The position numbers and the translations under genes were made by a program. The notes beneath the pieces are model-generated. The model did not search any database and was not told the origin of the DNA. It saw nothing but the letters and a program-made list of their open reading frames with translations. 64,000 bases of DNA, taken from the NCBI GenBank assembly GCA_000818945.1, contig KN805371.1, positions 1-64,000 of the forward strand, read 5' to 3'. Positions 51,177-60,882 of this stretch are shown one piece after another (positions within the stretch are counted from its first letter, which is position 1; each line of letters starts with the position of its first letter). The stretch comes from Schizochytrium sp. CCTCC M209059 (lineage: Eukaryota > Sar > Bigyra > Thraustochytrida > Thraustochytriidae).

Positions 51177-54100
51177 CCCTCCCCATTGTCTTGATAGTCA
51201 TCACCATCGAGCTCGGTTTCTTCGACGTCGACCTTCTCGTAAGCAGGGTACTTTTGCTGCCAGCTGTAGGCCTTGGAGAGGTCAAAGTCGACCATCTCCA
51301 CAGATAAACGCTTGCGAGCCGGAAGCTCGAAGTCGACTTCCATATTCACCGGGGGACGATATCGCTTGAGAAGCAGTGAAGAGCACACCACTGTGACCGA
51401 GGACATTGCCATCATGAAACCTGCCAAGGCCGGTGGCAAACGGATTTGTAGCCACGGATAGCAGAGACCGGCTGCGAGTGGGATGCAGAACAAATTATAC
51501 ACGAAGGAAAAGAAAAAGTTGAGCTTGATCCGGCGGATGGTCGTTTGCGCGAGGTGAAGCATCACCGCCACATCGAGCAGATTCGAGCGGATGAGCACAG
51601 CGTCCGCGGACTTGATGGCAATATCGGTACCTGCGCCGACCGCAACACCGAGGTCTGCCAGCGTCAGCGCGGGCGAGTCGTTGATGCCGTCACCAACCAT
51701 GGCAACGACATGCCCTTCTCGCTGCAGACGAGCAATACGTGTGGACTTTTGTTTTGGAAGGCAATTGGCAAAGACCGCATCCTGCTCAATACCGCAGCGC
51801 TTTGCTATGGCACGCGCGGTCCGCTCGTTGTCACCGGATAAGACATAGACGCGTTTGCCGAGCATGCGCAGCGTACTCACCACATAGGCGGCATTGTCCT
51901 TGAGAGGGTCGCTCACGGCAATTGCAGCCACCACCTCTGGTTTTATTTGCCCGGGAGCCTGCATCGCGCCAAGTATCACGGGACCCTGCTCTTCGTTCTC
52001 GTCCATGAAGCGCTCGAGACTGTCGGGCACGGAAACGCCAGTGCGGCGCATGAGTTTTCGATTACCCGCGAAGACACGAACACCATTGACAAAGGTGGCC
52101 GCAATACCAAAGCCAGGCATGGCTTCGCACTCGTGAGGGACCGGAAGGTTCGCGGTGGCCTCGTCGCCGCACATGTGGTCGGCATAGGCGACAATGGCCC
52201 TGGCAATCGGGTGCTCGGAGCCCTTTTCCGTCGCGCGCAAGTAGATCAAAAGCTCTTGATCCGAGAGTTGGCCAATGTTTTTCATTTCCGTGACGGCAGG
52301 TTTTCCCTGCGTTAGGGTCCCTGTCTTGTCAAAGACCACAGCCGTGACCCTCGAAGCAGCCTCGATGGCGTCGCCACCCTTGATAAGGATGCCGAGACGA
52401 GCGCCGACCCCGGTGCTGACCATGACGGCCGTGGGCGTGGCGAGTCCGAGAGCGCAGGGACACGAGATAACGAGCACCGCGACTCCAAATTTAAAGGCGA
52501 AAACAACAAGCTCCGAGTGGGTGAGCCCGACGAGATAAGAGGGCGGCGGGTCAACAAAAGTGACAACATAAGTCCACACGAGCCAGGTGAGGATGGCAAC
52601 ACAGACGACCGCAGGAACAAAAACCCTGGCAATGGCGTCGGCGTACTCTTGGATGGGGGCCTTGCTGGTCTGCGCATCTTCGACGAGACGCATGATTTGT
52701 GCAAGAGCAGTATCACCGCCAACACGCGTGGCACGCATCACCAAGGTGCCCGTGCCGTTCACGGTGGACCCTGTGATAATGTCTCCTGCCTGCTTGCTTA
52801 CAGGCACGGCCTCTCCCGTGAGCATGGATTCGTCCGCGGTGCTGGTGCCAGAGACAACCTCGCCATCGACGGGAATGCGTTGACCGGGTAAAACCTTGAT
52901 GTGGTCGCCGACTTGTACAAGGCGAACATCGATCTCCTGTTCTACGTGAGGGGGCTGTTCGCTTACGAGCGTGGCGCTGTCGACCTGCATGTCCATAAGA
53001 GCAGTGATGGCGTCTGCGGTACGGCTGCGTGCTGTCGACTCAAGAAATTTCCCCATGAGAATAAAGGAAATGAGCATCGCCGAGGTCTCGAAAAAGTGCG
53101 CATCGCGCGAACCTTCGAGAGACCTTTCGTGTTTGCAGACGGCCACAACAAGCGACGCCATGGAATAGATATAGGCGGCGCTGGTACCGAGGACCACGAG
53201 AACATCCATGTTGGCCGCGCCGTTCTTGAGCGCATTCCAGGCGTTTCGGTAGAATCGGCCGCCAAAGTAAAACTGGACGGGCGTAGCCAAAAGCCAAAGC
53301 AAAAGCGAGTGCCAGTTCAAGCCAAGGTCTCCGACCGCCTTGTTGAGAGGCACCATGAATACGGGAAAATGAGGGCAGACAACGCTGAGAAAGACAACGG
53401 GCAATGTGAAGATAAGAGAGCCAAAGAACATTTGCCGATAGTACACGGCACCTTCATCCTTTTGGGCTGCGGCTTCATTCGCCACGAGGTCGCATCCGTA
53501 CCCTTGGTGCTCGATGAACTCAAAAAGCGTGCGAGCTCCAACTTCGGCGTTGAGGTGCTTGATTTTCAGTGTACCAGAACGATCAATGTCTGCACTGAGG
53601 ACGCCCGCTCGAGTGCGCACGGGTTCAAGGACCCGCGCAAAGACCTCTCCAATACTAGGCCCGCCAACCTGGGTCCAAAGGGCAAGTGACAGAGTACCAA
53701 CACCTTCCTGGCCGTCATCGAGGGGAAGGTTATCTTCAAGCAGAGTCCCACGATACCCGAGGGCATTGATCGCGTCGACGATTGCAGCGCCAGAGATGAT
53801 GGAAGGGTCATACTCTACAGAGGCCTTCTCTGCGATCAGAGCAACTGTGGCGGCCTTGACACCAGGCGTCTTGGGAAGGTTGCGCTCCACATTGCTAACG
53901 CATGCTGCACAGGTCATACCCTGGATCTGCAAGTCTGCGCGACGCCATGTTGATATCGGAACAGCAACAGATTCAGAGACGTCATCGTCGAGTTCAGGGC
54001 TTTTGTCGGCGTGATGCTCACTGGCGAGAAACTTGGTTTCGAGATCTGCCTCGGTGCTACTTTCTCGCGAAAGTAGCGAAAGCGAAAGGGGAGCGGTTCT

Positions 54101-55240
54101 CATTTTGTCCAAGAGGGACACGCTCGTGACAGTGTGTACATTAAGGGCGGTCGCATCGAATCCGCAAAGCTCGACTGCTTCGATAAGCTTTGAGGCAGGG
54201 GGCACGGCGGCGTCCTCCACGAGCGCCGCTGCTAAAGGGTGCGAAACGCGAACCTTGGCACCGGGAGCAGCATTTAGCAGAGCATTTGCGACCGTCGTCC
54301 CGCAATTCTTTTGGCACATCATTCCCTCGACGCGCAAAAGGACAGCCCCCTGTGTGGATGTCGTCGCCGTCGTCGTCGTTGTTGTTTTTGCTGTCGTCAC
54401 CGAAGGCTGGGCCGATGATGGGACGGAACGCAAATCGTCAGCAAGTTTCGCAGCACGAGAGGCGTCAGCAACCAAGGCTGCATCAAAACCAATCATGTCG
54501 ACAGCATCGATAAGAGTCTGCGGCGAAGGCAGGTCCGCGCCCTCCACGAGCGCGGCCGCCAACGGGTGAGAGACGAACACAGAGGCACCAGGCGCTGCGG
54601 AAAGCAGAGCGTTTGTAACGGTCGTACCGCAGTTCTTTTGGCACATCATACCCTCTACGTCAAAGACCAGCAGTGCGTGAGCTGGCTTTGGAGCATTAGG
54701 GACGATGCGGCGCATTTTGTTGGCGAGATCAACATCGAAGACAGGTTTGGCGTCAAAGCCAATCATCTCGACGGCGTCAACGAGAACCGCCACATCCGGA
54801 ACGCGCGGGCCTTCCACAAGCGCGGCGCTCAGGGCGTGCGAAACAACAACGTGCGCTCCTGGGGCGGCGGCACGTAGAGGGTTTGTCACGGTCGTGCCAC
54901 AATTTTTCTGGCACATCATACCTTCTACGGCAAGTGTGCGCGACGCAAAGTGCGGTGCTCCGCGCTGTGCAGCGTCTTCGCGCAAGCGCGGGACGAGATC
55001 GGCCGCGTCGTCGTCAATGGCGGTTGCGTCAAACCCAATCATTTCTACGGCCTCCACAAGCATCGCTGCATCAAGAGAAGTGCCCGGGGCGTACACGAGT
55101 GCAGCGCTTAGAGCATGAGACACGATAACCTCGGCGAGCGGCAGGTTTGGGATGGCATTTCGAAGAGCATTATAGACGGTTGTGCCACAGTTCTTTTGGC
55201 ACATCATGCCTTCCAGCGCGAGCACAACCATGGCTGCCAT
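51143..55240 (-). CDS. P1B-type Cu+-transporting ATPase with four CxxxC HMA-like repeats
   Basis: 1365 residues from ATG 55238-55240; 65 further open codons contain a 60-bp DNA tandem repeat and start with GTG. P1B-1 ATPases move Cu+ into secretory compartments or out of the cell. The N-terminus has four HMA-like repeats (about 5-72, 102-165, 192-255, 302-363), each with EGMMCQKNCGTTV: Cys spaced CxxxC (14/18, 110/114, 200/204, 309/313) instead of CxxC. A canonical HMA follows (about 435-500, GMTCAACVSNV, Cys444/Cys447), then a degenerate HMA without Cys (about 515-600). The ATPase core has TGEAVPV, SCPCALGLATPTAV (CPC), DKTGTLTQGKP (phosphorylated Asp971), SEHPIARAI and GDGINDSPAL. Eight TM helices fit the family. 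The gene is followed by a copy of its own 3' end. Confidence 0.95.
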   Translation of the reverse strand: MAAMVVLALEGMMCQKNCGTTVYNALRNAIPNLPLAEVIVSHALSAALVYAPGTSLDAAMLVEAVEMIGFDATAIDDDAADLVPRLREDAAQRGAPHFASRTLAVEGMMCQKNCGTTVTNPLRAAAPGAHVVVSHALSAALVEGPRVPDVAVLVDAVEMIGFDAKPVFDVDLANKMRRIVPNAPKPAHALLVFDVEGMMCQKNCGTTVTNALLSAAPGASVFVSHPLAAALVEGADLPSPQTLIDAVDMIGFDAALVADASRAAKLADDLRSVPSSAQPSVTTAKTTTTTTATTSTQGAVLLRVEGMMCQKNCGTTVANALLNAAPGAKVRVSHPLAAALVEDAAVPPASKLIEAVELCGFDATALNVHTVTSVSLLDKMRTAPLSLSLLSRESSTEADLETKFLASEHHADKSPELDDDVSESVAVPISTWRRADLQIQGMTCAACVSNVERNLPKTPGVKAATVALIAEKASVEYDPSIISGAAIVDAINALGYRGTLLEDNLPLDDGQEGVGTLSLALWTQVGGPSIGEVFARVLEPVRTRAGVLSADIDRSGTLKIKHLNAEVGARTLFEFIEHQGYGCDLVANEAAAQKDEGAVYYRQMFFGSLIFTLPVVFLSVVCPHFPVFMVPLNKAVGDLGLNWHSLLLWLLATPVQFYFGGRFYRNAWNALKNGAANMDVLVVLGTSAAYIYSMASLVVAVCKHERSLEGSRDAHFFETSAMLISFILMGKFLESTARSRTADAITALMDMQVDSATLVSEQPPHVEQEIDVRLVQVGDHIKVLPGQRIPVDGEVVSGTSTADESMLTGEAVPVSKQAGDIITGSTVNGTGTLVMRATRVGGDTALAQIMRLVEDAQTSKAPIQEYADAIARVFVPAVVCVAILTWLVWTYVVTFVDPPPSYLVGLTHSELVVFAFKFGVAVLVISCPCALGLATPTAVMVSTGVGARLGILIKGGDAIEAASRVTAVVFDKTGTLTQGKPAVTEMKNIGQLSDQELLIYLRATEKGSEHPIARAIVAYADHMCGDEATANLPVPHECEAMPGFGIAATFVNGVRVFAGNRKLMRRTGVSVPDSLERFMDENEEQGPVILGAMQAPGQIKPEVVAAIAVSDPLKDNAAYVVSTLRMLGKRVYVLSGDNERTARAIAKRCGIEQDAVFANCLPKQKSTRIARLQREGHVVAMVGDGINDSPALTLADLGVAVGAGTDIAIKSADAVLIRSNLLDVAVMLHLAQTTIRRIKLNFFFSFVYNLFCIPLAAGLCYPWLQIRLPPALAGFMMAMSSVTVVCSSLLLKRYRPPVNMEVDFELPARKRLSVEMVDFDLSKAYSWQQKYPAYEKVDVEETELDGDDYQDNGEGLLSPIRPSLP

Positions 55241-56393
55241 TGTAACTCGGACGAGACAGCCCACCGCGTTTCGCGCTAGATCCTGTCCTGCGCGGTCCTC
55301 TCGCGTCAAGGACAAGGCTCGCACCTCGTTTCGCGCTAAATCCTGTCCTGCGCGGTCCCCTCGCGTCAAGGACAAGGCTCGCACCAGGAAAAGACCTAAC
55401 CTGCAAGTTTTCCTAGAATGCGTAAATTCCACCACGCTGCCGAGCGACCAGGCAAATGGCCACTCTGGTTAGTCGAGCGCGGTCCCGCCCAGGTCCCAAG
55501 ACGCAGTAGACGCTGGCTGCCCGGTTTTGCACGAGCTCGCCAGGAGAGAGCGCGTACTGTGTCTTGATAAAAGACACCTTGTCAAGTTGCGGGGGGGCGC
55601 AAGCTCCCTCCTCTCCGGGTGGTCGTACGTTCGTCGAGACCGACCTCGCAAGCGCAGAGGCCCTCGCTCGCCTCGCGCTCCTTGCGCACGCCTTCCGTCC
55701 CAGGCAGCGCGCGCGCGCGTGCACCCGCTCGGCGTGGTCTTGCCTTGCCCTCGCTCGCTCGCTTCGCTCTTTGCTTTTGCGCGCCTCGTGCCGGCTTATC
55801 GCCCGCACCATGCGCTTATTACCGTCACCCTCCATTCTCTCCATTATGAATTATAACGAATGCTTCCTATTCTTGTGACCCGAATCTCTGTCCTCTTACT
55901 TCTCCTCGGCGTCCCCGAATTCGGAACAGCGGCCTCCGCGCGGAGAACAAGTCAGAACGTTCTTTGGTAGTGCACCTTGAATTAGAACAGAACACGTGCG
56001 CACGTTTCGCGGGTTCCCCCACAGCGGAAAAGATACGCGTGCGCTGGCTAGGTGAGGGGCCGGTTGCTTACTACCAACACATCTTCGGCCCAGCACACCT
56101 TCGACATTATTTTAAAATAAAATAGAAAAGAAGAAGAAAAGTAAAAAAAAAGAAACACAGATTGACTCCAGATGCATGGACCACATGCACGATGCGTCAA
56201 CTTTGGAGTGGCTGTCGACGACCGCGGCAGTGGGTAGAAGACGGGCCGCTTTGCTGTGCAGAGGGCCTGTCAGGAACGATGGAAAGTCGTAGGGGACGTT
56301 TGGGAATGGGGCATTGGAGAGCGGCCGGGCTAGCTTGGGTTTTATTACATGTTGCTCTGGGTGTCTGACCATCGCGCACTGTCCCGGCGATGA
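55241..56393. promoter_or_regulatory. Upstream region of the Cu-ATPase gene
   Basis: Contains a 60-bp direct tandem repeat (55267-55385) within 150 bp of the start codon, then GC-rich DNA (55500-55800) and a moderately AT-rich part up to the tRNA genes. Frames inside are Arg/Ser-rich and unconvincing. Confidence 0.5.
55267..55385. repeat. Two tandem 60-bp repeats in the Cu-ATPase 5' flank
   Basis: Copies at 55267-55326 and 55327-55385 differ by only two bases or so over 60. They lie 27-145 bp upstream of the ATG and probably within the 5' UTR/promoter. Confidence 0.95.
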
Positions 56394-56529
56394 GTTGCGG
56401 TGACCGAGTGGTTAAGGTGGTGGACTGCTATGTGCCTGGCTTCTAGATTTCTATCTACAAAGCATTTACAGGAAATGTGCTTACATCCATTGTTCTCTGA
56501 ACGCCTGGGTTCGAATCCCAGCCGCAACG
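56394..56529 (+). tRNA. tRNA-Ser(GCT) with 54-bp intron
   Basis: Acceptor GTTGCGG (56394-56400) pairs with CCGCAAC (56522-56528). The anticodon GCT is at 56427-56429, in stem GTGGA (56420-56424)/TCCAT (56486-56490). An intron at 56431-56484 follows base 37, the canonical site. A long variable arm (TGTTCTCTGAACG) and GGTTCGAATCC T-loop follow. Mature length is 82 nt, type II as expected for Ser. T runs follow at 56536 onward (Pol III terminator). Confidence 0.93.
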
Positions 56530-56625
56530 CGTTAACTTTTTTATTTTTTCGTTTTCTTTTTTTTCTTTTGGCCCTGATCTTTTGTCTTACTTGCGAGTGT
56601 GCGCTTTCACACCTCGACATTTGGG
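56530..56625. other. Spacer between the two tRNA genes
   Basis: 96 bp, T-rich on the + strand, with runs at 56536-56570 that can serve as Pol III terminators. Confidence 0.7.
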
Positions 56626-56761
56626 GTTGCGGTGACCGAGTGGTTAAGGTGGTGGACTGCTACCTGTCTAGGTTCTAGCTTTGTCGCTATAGATATCCTA
56701 GGCATAATGTGCCTATATCCATTGTTCTCTGAACGCCTGGGTTCGAATCCCAGCCGCAACG
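56626..56761 (+). tRNA. Second tRNA-Ser(GCT) with 54-bp intron
   Basis: Acceptor GTTGCGG (56626-56632) and CCGCAAC (56754-56760). Anticodon GCT at 56659-56661, intron 56663-56716 (also exactly 54 bp), T-loop GGTTCGAATCC, poly-T from 56763. The exons match the first copy at every base I compared; the introns differ clearly. Confidence 0.93.
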
Positions 56762-56813
56762 TTATTTTTTTTTTTTGGTCCCAGCCGCAACGCTATTTCT
56801 TTTTTTTTTTTGG
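56750..56813. repeat. Partial duplication of tRNA 3' end and T tract
   Basis: The tRNA 3' end plus poly-T segment (CCCAGCCGCAACG then T-rich and GGTCC) is followed by a second copy at about 56779-56813. Confidence 0.85.
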
Positions 56814-58932
56814 TCCACATTTTGGAGCCGAGAGTGCCGGAGCAGGTGCTTCATTCAGCAGAAGAATGAAGTTGCTTCAAGTAGCCGCCGCAGACGTCAC
56901 CGGCAGTGGCGGCTGCGGTCACGCCGCACGCGCCAAGAGAATGTGCTGAATTGCTTGTTTCCCAGCCATCCGGCTGGCTGCTGCGTTGTTGATCGTGTTG
57001 GTGTAAGTAAACCACATCACTTCACACCACACAAGGCAAGGCACCCCCGATCATCGATGCTGCGTTCGTCTGATCACGCCCAAGTCATCCACGCTGCGAT
57101 GCTGCGATGCTGCAATGCTGCAATGCTGCATACCGCCCACGCACGCACACACGCACGCACGCACGCACGTGCACGTGCGCACATCGGCTGGCCGTGGGAT
57201 GTGGGCGTGTGCGTCTGGACTTTTTGGAAACTTACATGGCTGGCAGTGGTGGCAGATGTGATGACAGCGCGAACTACCACTGCCGAATCCTCCACATCTA
57301 GCCAAGCCATCCATTTCTTTGACGCGCCTGGCCCGAGATTTGCCGGCGCTGGTGCTTTGCAGGAAACTGCCCCTCTGGAAGTCGTGAGCAAAGCAATTCG
57401 TCGTTCTTGCGGCCTCTGCCAGCGGCCACAGCCAGCAGCAGCTGCTTTCTTTGCTCTTCGTGATCGAACCGATCGAACCGAGCGGCATCATACGTACTCT
57501 AATGAGATGACAGCTGCCACTGTCTGTCTGCATATCCATAGCGGCTGGCTTCAAGTTTAAGTAAGACCTTGTGGCCTATAACTATCTTCTCCTAGTAGCT
57601 GACAAAGTTCTTGGTCCATTCAGTGCCGACTTCGAAGGGCCCAACAATCCTCCCAGGTCTGCATTCGCCATGCCGATTGCAGCACAGATTGAGAGCAGAC
57701 GACGCTCGCCCGCTCATACACCCCGAGCATCCTCCCACGCCCGATCATCTCTCTCCGCACGGGCCTCGTGCGGAGCCGGAAGGAGTTCCTCGCCTCCATA
57801 CAGCCATCCAGCCATCCATCCATCCGGCCATCCAGCCCAGCTAGCGCGTTAATTCGTTGGCACCACCGTTATCAACTCAACTCACAGTCAAGTCGAAGCG
57901 TCTTCGCTCCAAGTCGAGGCGCATTCCCGTCAATCCACTCCGCGAGACCTTGCTTCCTTCCTTCCTTCCTTCTTCCTTCCTTCTTTCCTCCCCTCATGGA
58001 CTCGACTCGACTCGCTGCCGGTTCTGGCTTTGCGTTAATTATTTCGTCTTGGCTCACCAAGCCCGCGAACCGTGCTGCGCCAGGCTCGCCTGCCGTTGCT
58101 GTTGATGCTCGCATCGCCATCATATTGTGGCGATCGCCCGCCGATGCATGACGGATGGAGACACGCAAGCAAGTGAGCAAGCAAGTGAGCAAGCGAGCTA
58201 GCAAGCAAGCAAGAAAGGAGGCGTTGAAAGTTCAAGTTGGTTGGCACGAGCACGGACTTCGGTCCGGGTGTGCTGCGTCTGCATCTGGGCCCGCCGGAGA
58301 AATAATTAGTCGGAGCGGGCGGCGCGAGCGCGGCGCGGGCAGCGAAGTCGACGCGCCTGCGACGCGGACTGCGATGGGTTGACGTTTCGAAGAAGAAGAA
58401 GAAGAAGATGAAGAAGCAGAAAAATCGGCGCTTTTGCGAGAATGCCTGGATGGACGCTGACAACGTTATCCATCCATGCGCGCGCGCGATGGTGCTGCAA
58501 GCAGCGCAGTAGCGAGGCGAGACGGTTCAGAGAGGGGTCGGTACCTGCAGCGGCTTCTTGCGGGCGAGAGGCGCGCGCCACCCTCGCGCATGCAGGGCTG
58601 GCTGGCTGCAAGGTGCGGTTGGCTGCGCTGCCACTGATCATGATGCCGGCCGCACTGATGTTCCGGCACGCACTCAACTGCATGCGCGGCGGCGCGCCGC
58701 GTCCCACATGCGCCCGCAGCCGTGCCCCGCTCGTCCTCTTGCGCCGCCTGTGCGGGTTCCCTCCCCGCCGCGCACGTGCGGCCGCGGCGCGTGCGCTATC
58801 CGCGCTGTGGGACCAGACCATCGTCCCGTGAAACATGCGCTGTGGGGCCGCCTCCCTCCCCTTTACCGCCCTAAGTGGACCCGAGGCGCCGCTTACTTCC
58901 GGGACTTCGCAACCCCGCTGCGGGCAAGGTGC

Positions 58933-58953
58933 GGGGACGCTGTGGGCGTCCCC
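58933..58953. repeat. Perfect 8-bp inverted repeat (hairpin)
   Basis: GGGGACGC, a 5-base loop, GCGTCCCC. It is GC-rich and stable; function unknown. Confidence 0.7.
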
Positions 58954-59186
58954 CTCTCCCGGCCTCGTATACACATGGCATAAGTCTTAATAAGTACCAT
59001 GGCAAGCGAGCCTCCCGTGTTTCATTGCCTGCAGCCGCGACCAGGCTCCCCGGCCGGCCGGCCGGCCCTCGCCGCCTCACTACACTCGCTCGCTCCCTCC
59101 CTCGCTCGCCCAGGGAGGTTTGCGGTCGCCACTCCGCCCCGGCGCCGCCGTCGCGCGTCCGCGTCCGCAGGGCGGGGGGGAGAGGA

Positions 59187-59306
59187 AAGAAAGAAAGAAA
59201 GAAGGAAAGACTCGGCGATTGAAGGAAAGAAAACCTGAGGAAAAAGAAAAGTAAAGGAAAGAAAGATAAAAAGAAAGAAAGAAAGAAAGAAAGAAAGAAG
59301 AAAAGG
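59187..59306. repeat. GAAA microsatellite tract upstream of FTR1
   Basis: GAAA/GGAAA purine runs with interruptions, ending about 380 bp before the FTR1 start. A similar tract occurs near 81-168. Confidence 0.9.
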
Positions 59307-59637
59307 AAAGGAGAAGTTCCAGGTCGAGTTCGCACCACAAGTTCATTGGCTTGGTTGGCACCGAGGATCGAGCTCGAGCAACCAGCAAGTAGGCAAACGG
59401 AAAGGAGGAGCAAACCCGAAACTTGCCACGACGCACGGCGACGCGAGCTCGGCCGCCGGCGTGCACGCCGACCGAGACGCGAGAGAGCGCGAGAGGCCGC
59501 CACGAGGACCCGTTGACCGGCTGGGTGCAGCGCGGGAAGAAACCGCGACTTGAGACGAGACGAGAGGGACGGCGTCAGTCCGCGTCCACGCGGGGCCAAC
59601 GAACAAGCGGCGGTAGCTAGCGAGGCAGCTAGCTAGC

Positions 59638-59660
59638 TCCTTTCGAAAGCAGCGAAAGGA
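59638..59660 (+). promoter_or_regulatory. Hairpin 25 bp upstream of the FTR1 start codon
   Basis: TCCTTTCG (59638-59645) and CGAAAGGA (59653-59660) flank the 7-base loop AAAGCAG. It probably lies in the FTR1 5' UTR. It is not a classical iron-responsive element (no CAGUGN loop or bulged C). Confidence 0.6.
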
Positions 59661-59685
59661 ATAGAACCAAGCCACAAAGAACAAG

Positions 59686-60882
59686 ATGGGCTACGTGGAG
59701 ATTACCGCGCTCGAGGACGGCGAGACCGTCGGCCTCTTCGCCCTCCCGGCGCTCTTCATCATGCTGCGCGAGACGCTCGAGGCGGCCATCGTACTCAGCG
59801 TACTCATTGGTCTGGTCCATCGCGTCGGCATGGGCTACATGTCCAAGTACATTTGGTTCGGCGTGGGAGCCGCTCTCTTTCTTACCATCGCCGGCGGCAT
59901 CATTGTCATTTTGCTCGTGAATGTCGCCAAGGAGTCGCTCTTCGAGGGCGACAATGGCAAGGTTGCCGAGGGCGCGGTCAGCGTCGTTGCAGCCATCCTT
60001 ATCTCCATCGTCGCCCTTTCGATTGGTGACATCTCCGCCATCCAGGAGAAGATCGAGGCCAAGATGCTCGCCAAGGTCCACCACGCCCATGCCAACGAAG
60101 ATGCAGAGGTTGCGACCCCCGAGGCGGTCGAGGACGTCAAGCTTAGTGAGACTGCCGCGATCACACCCTCGGACGCCGGAGCTCTCGCGGACGCGGAGAC
60201 CGCCGATGTTGAGGCGTCGGACGACAGCAAGAAGAAGAAGATGAATAAGAACGTCCTGAAAATTGAAGATCTCGACGAAAACGACCGTGCCGAGCTCGAG
60301 AACGAGGTCACGCCCGAGCTCATGTTCGGTCTTGCCTTCACTGCCGTCATCCGCGAGGGCCTTGAAACGATCATCTTCTTCACCGGCATCACCGTCACCT
60401 ACCCGCCCGAGTCCCTTCCCATCCCGGCCCTCGTTGGCGCCTTCATCGGTGCCTTGTGCGGCGTTCTCCTGTACCGTTCGAGCGGTGAGCTCACCATCAA
60501 GTGGTTCTTCCGCATCACCATGATTCTCCTCGTTTTTATCGGTGCCGGTGTCTGGACCAACGGTTTCCGTGAGCTCCTCGAAGCCGGCAAGCTCGGCTAC
60601 TGGGATGCCAATGACGACGACATGTTTGTCTGGGACGCTACGGGATGCTGTGGTCTTGACAACCAATTTTGGCTCCTCATGCGTGTCCTCTTTGGATGGC
60701 AGCCCCAGCCTGTGCCCTTTGACTTTGCCATGTACTTTGGATACCATGCGGTCATGTGGACCCTTGTCTACATCAAGATGAAGCGCGCCCGCGAAGGCAA
60801 GCCGGGCTTCAAGGCGCTCATCAAGTACTACATTTGCCGCCGCGGCGAGAAGCCCGTCGCTGTCCCGCCCACGGCTGCTTGA
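59686..60882 (+). CDS. FTR1: High-affinity iron permease FTR1
   Basis: 398 residues, single exon. FTR1 permeases import Fe3+ across the plasma membrane together with a multicopper ferroxidase. Both REXXE motifs are present: RETLE (Arg28 to Glu32) and REGLE (Arg223 to Glu227). About seven hydrophobic segments: FALPALFIM, WFGVGAALFLTIAGGIIVIL, VSVVAAILISIVALSIG, LMFGLAFTAVI, LVGAFIGALCGVLL, IKWFFRITMILLVFIGAGVW and the last near VMWTLVYI. Between the halves is a hydrophilic loop (about 130-205, Glu/Asp/Lys-rich with KKKKM). A CCGLDNQFW motif lies in a loop near residue 325. A possible AATAAA poly(A) signal is at 60987-60992. Confidence 0.96.
   Translation: MGYVEITALEDGETVGLFALPALFIMLRETLEAAIVLSVLIGLVHRVGMGYMSKYIWFGVGAALFLTIAGGIIVILLVNVAKESLFEGDNGKVAEGAVSVVAAILISIVALSIGDISAIQEKIEAKMLAKVHHAHANEDAEVATPEAVEDVKLSETAAITPSDAGALADAETADVEASDDSKKKKMNKNVLKIEDLDENDRAELENEVTPELMFGLAFTAVIREGLETIIFFTGITVTYPPESLPIPALVGAFIGALCGVLLYRSSGELTIKWFFRITMILLVFIGAGVWTNGFRELLEAGKLGYWDANDDDMFVWDATGCCGLDNQFWLLMRVLFGWQPQPVPFDFAMYFGYHAVMWTLVYIKMKRAREGKPGFKALIKYYICRRGEKPVAVPPTAA

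Larger units (their letters stand above)
56814..59685. other. 2.9-kb repeat-rich stretch, no convincing gene
   Basis: Microsatellites: GCTGCGAT/GCTGCAAT-type (57090-57131), ACGC (57131-57184), CATC (57796-57838), CTTC (57951-57990), GCAA/GAGCAA (58163-58214), GAA (58387-58415), GAAA (59187-59306). Hairpins at 58933-58953 and 59638-59660. Frames of up to 260 codons are His/Ser/Arg-rich and look random. The last part is the FTR1 5' flank. Confidence 0.55.

Noticed and set aside
56775..57560. 261-codon + frame after the tRNA genes
   Set aside because: Starts on a GTG in the T-rich tRNA flank, includes ACGC and GCTGCAAT microsatellites and no domain.
59638..59660. Classical iron-responsive element
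   Set aside because: The hairpin lacks the CAGUGN loop and bulged C of animal IREs, so only a generic hairpin is reported.
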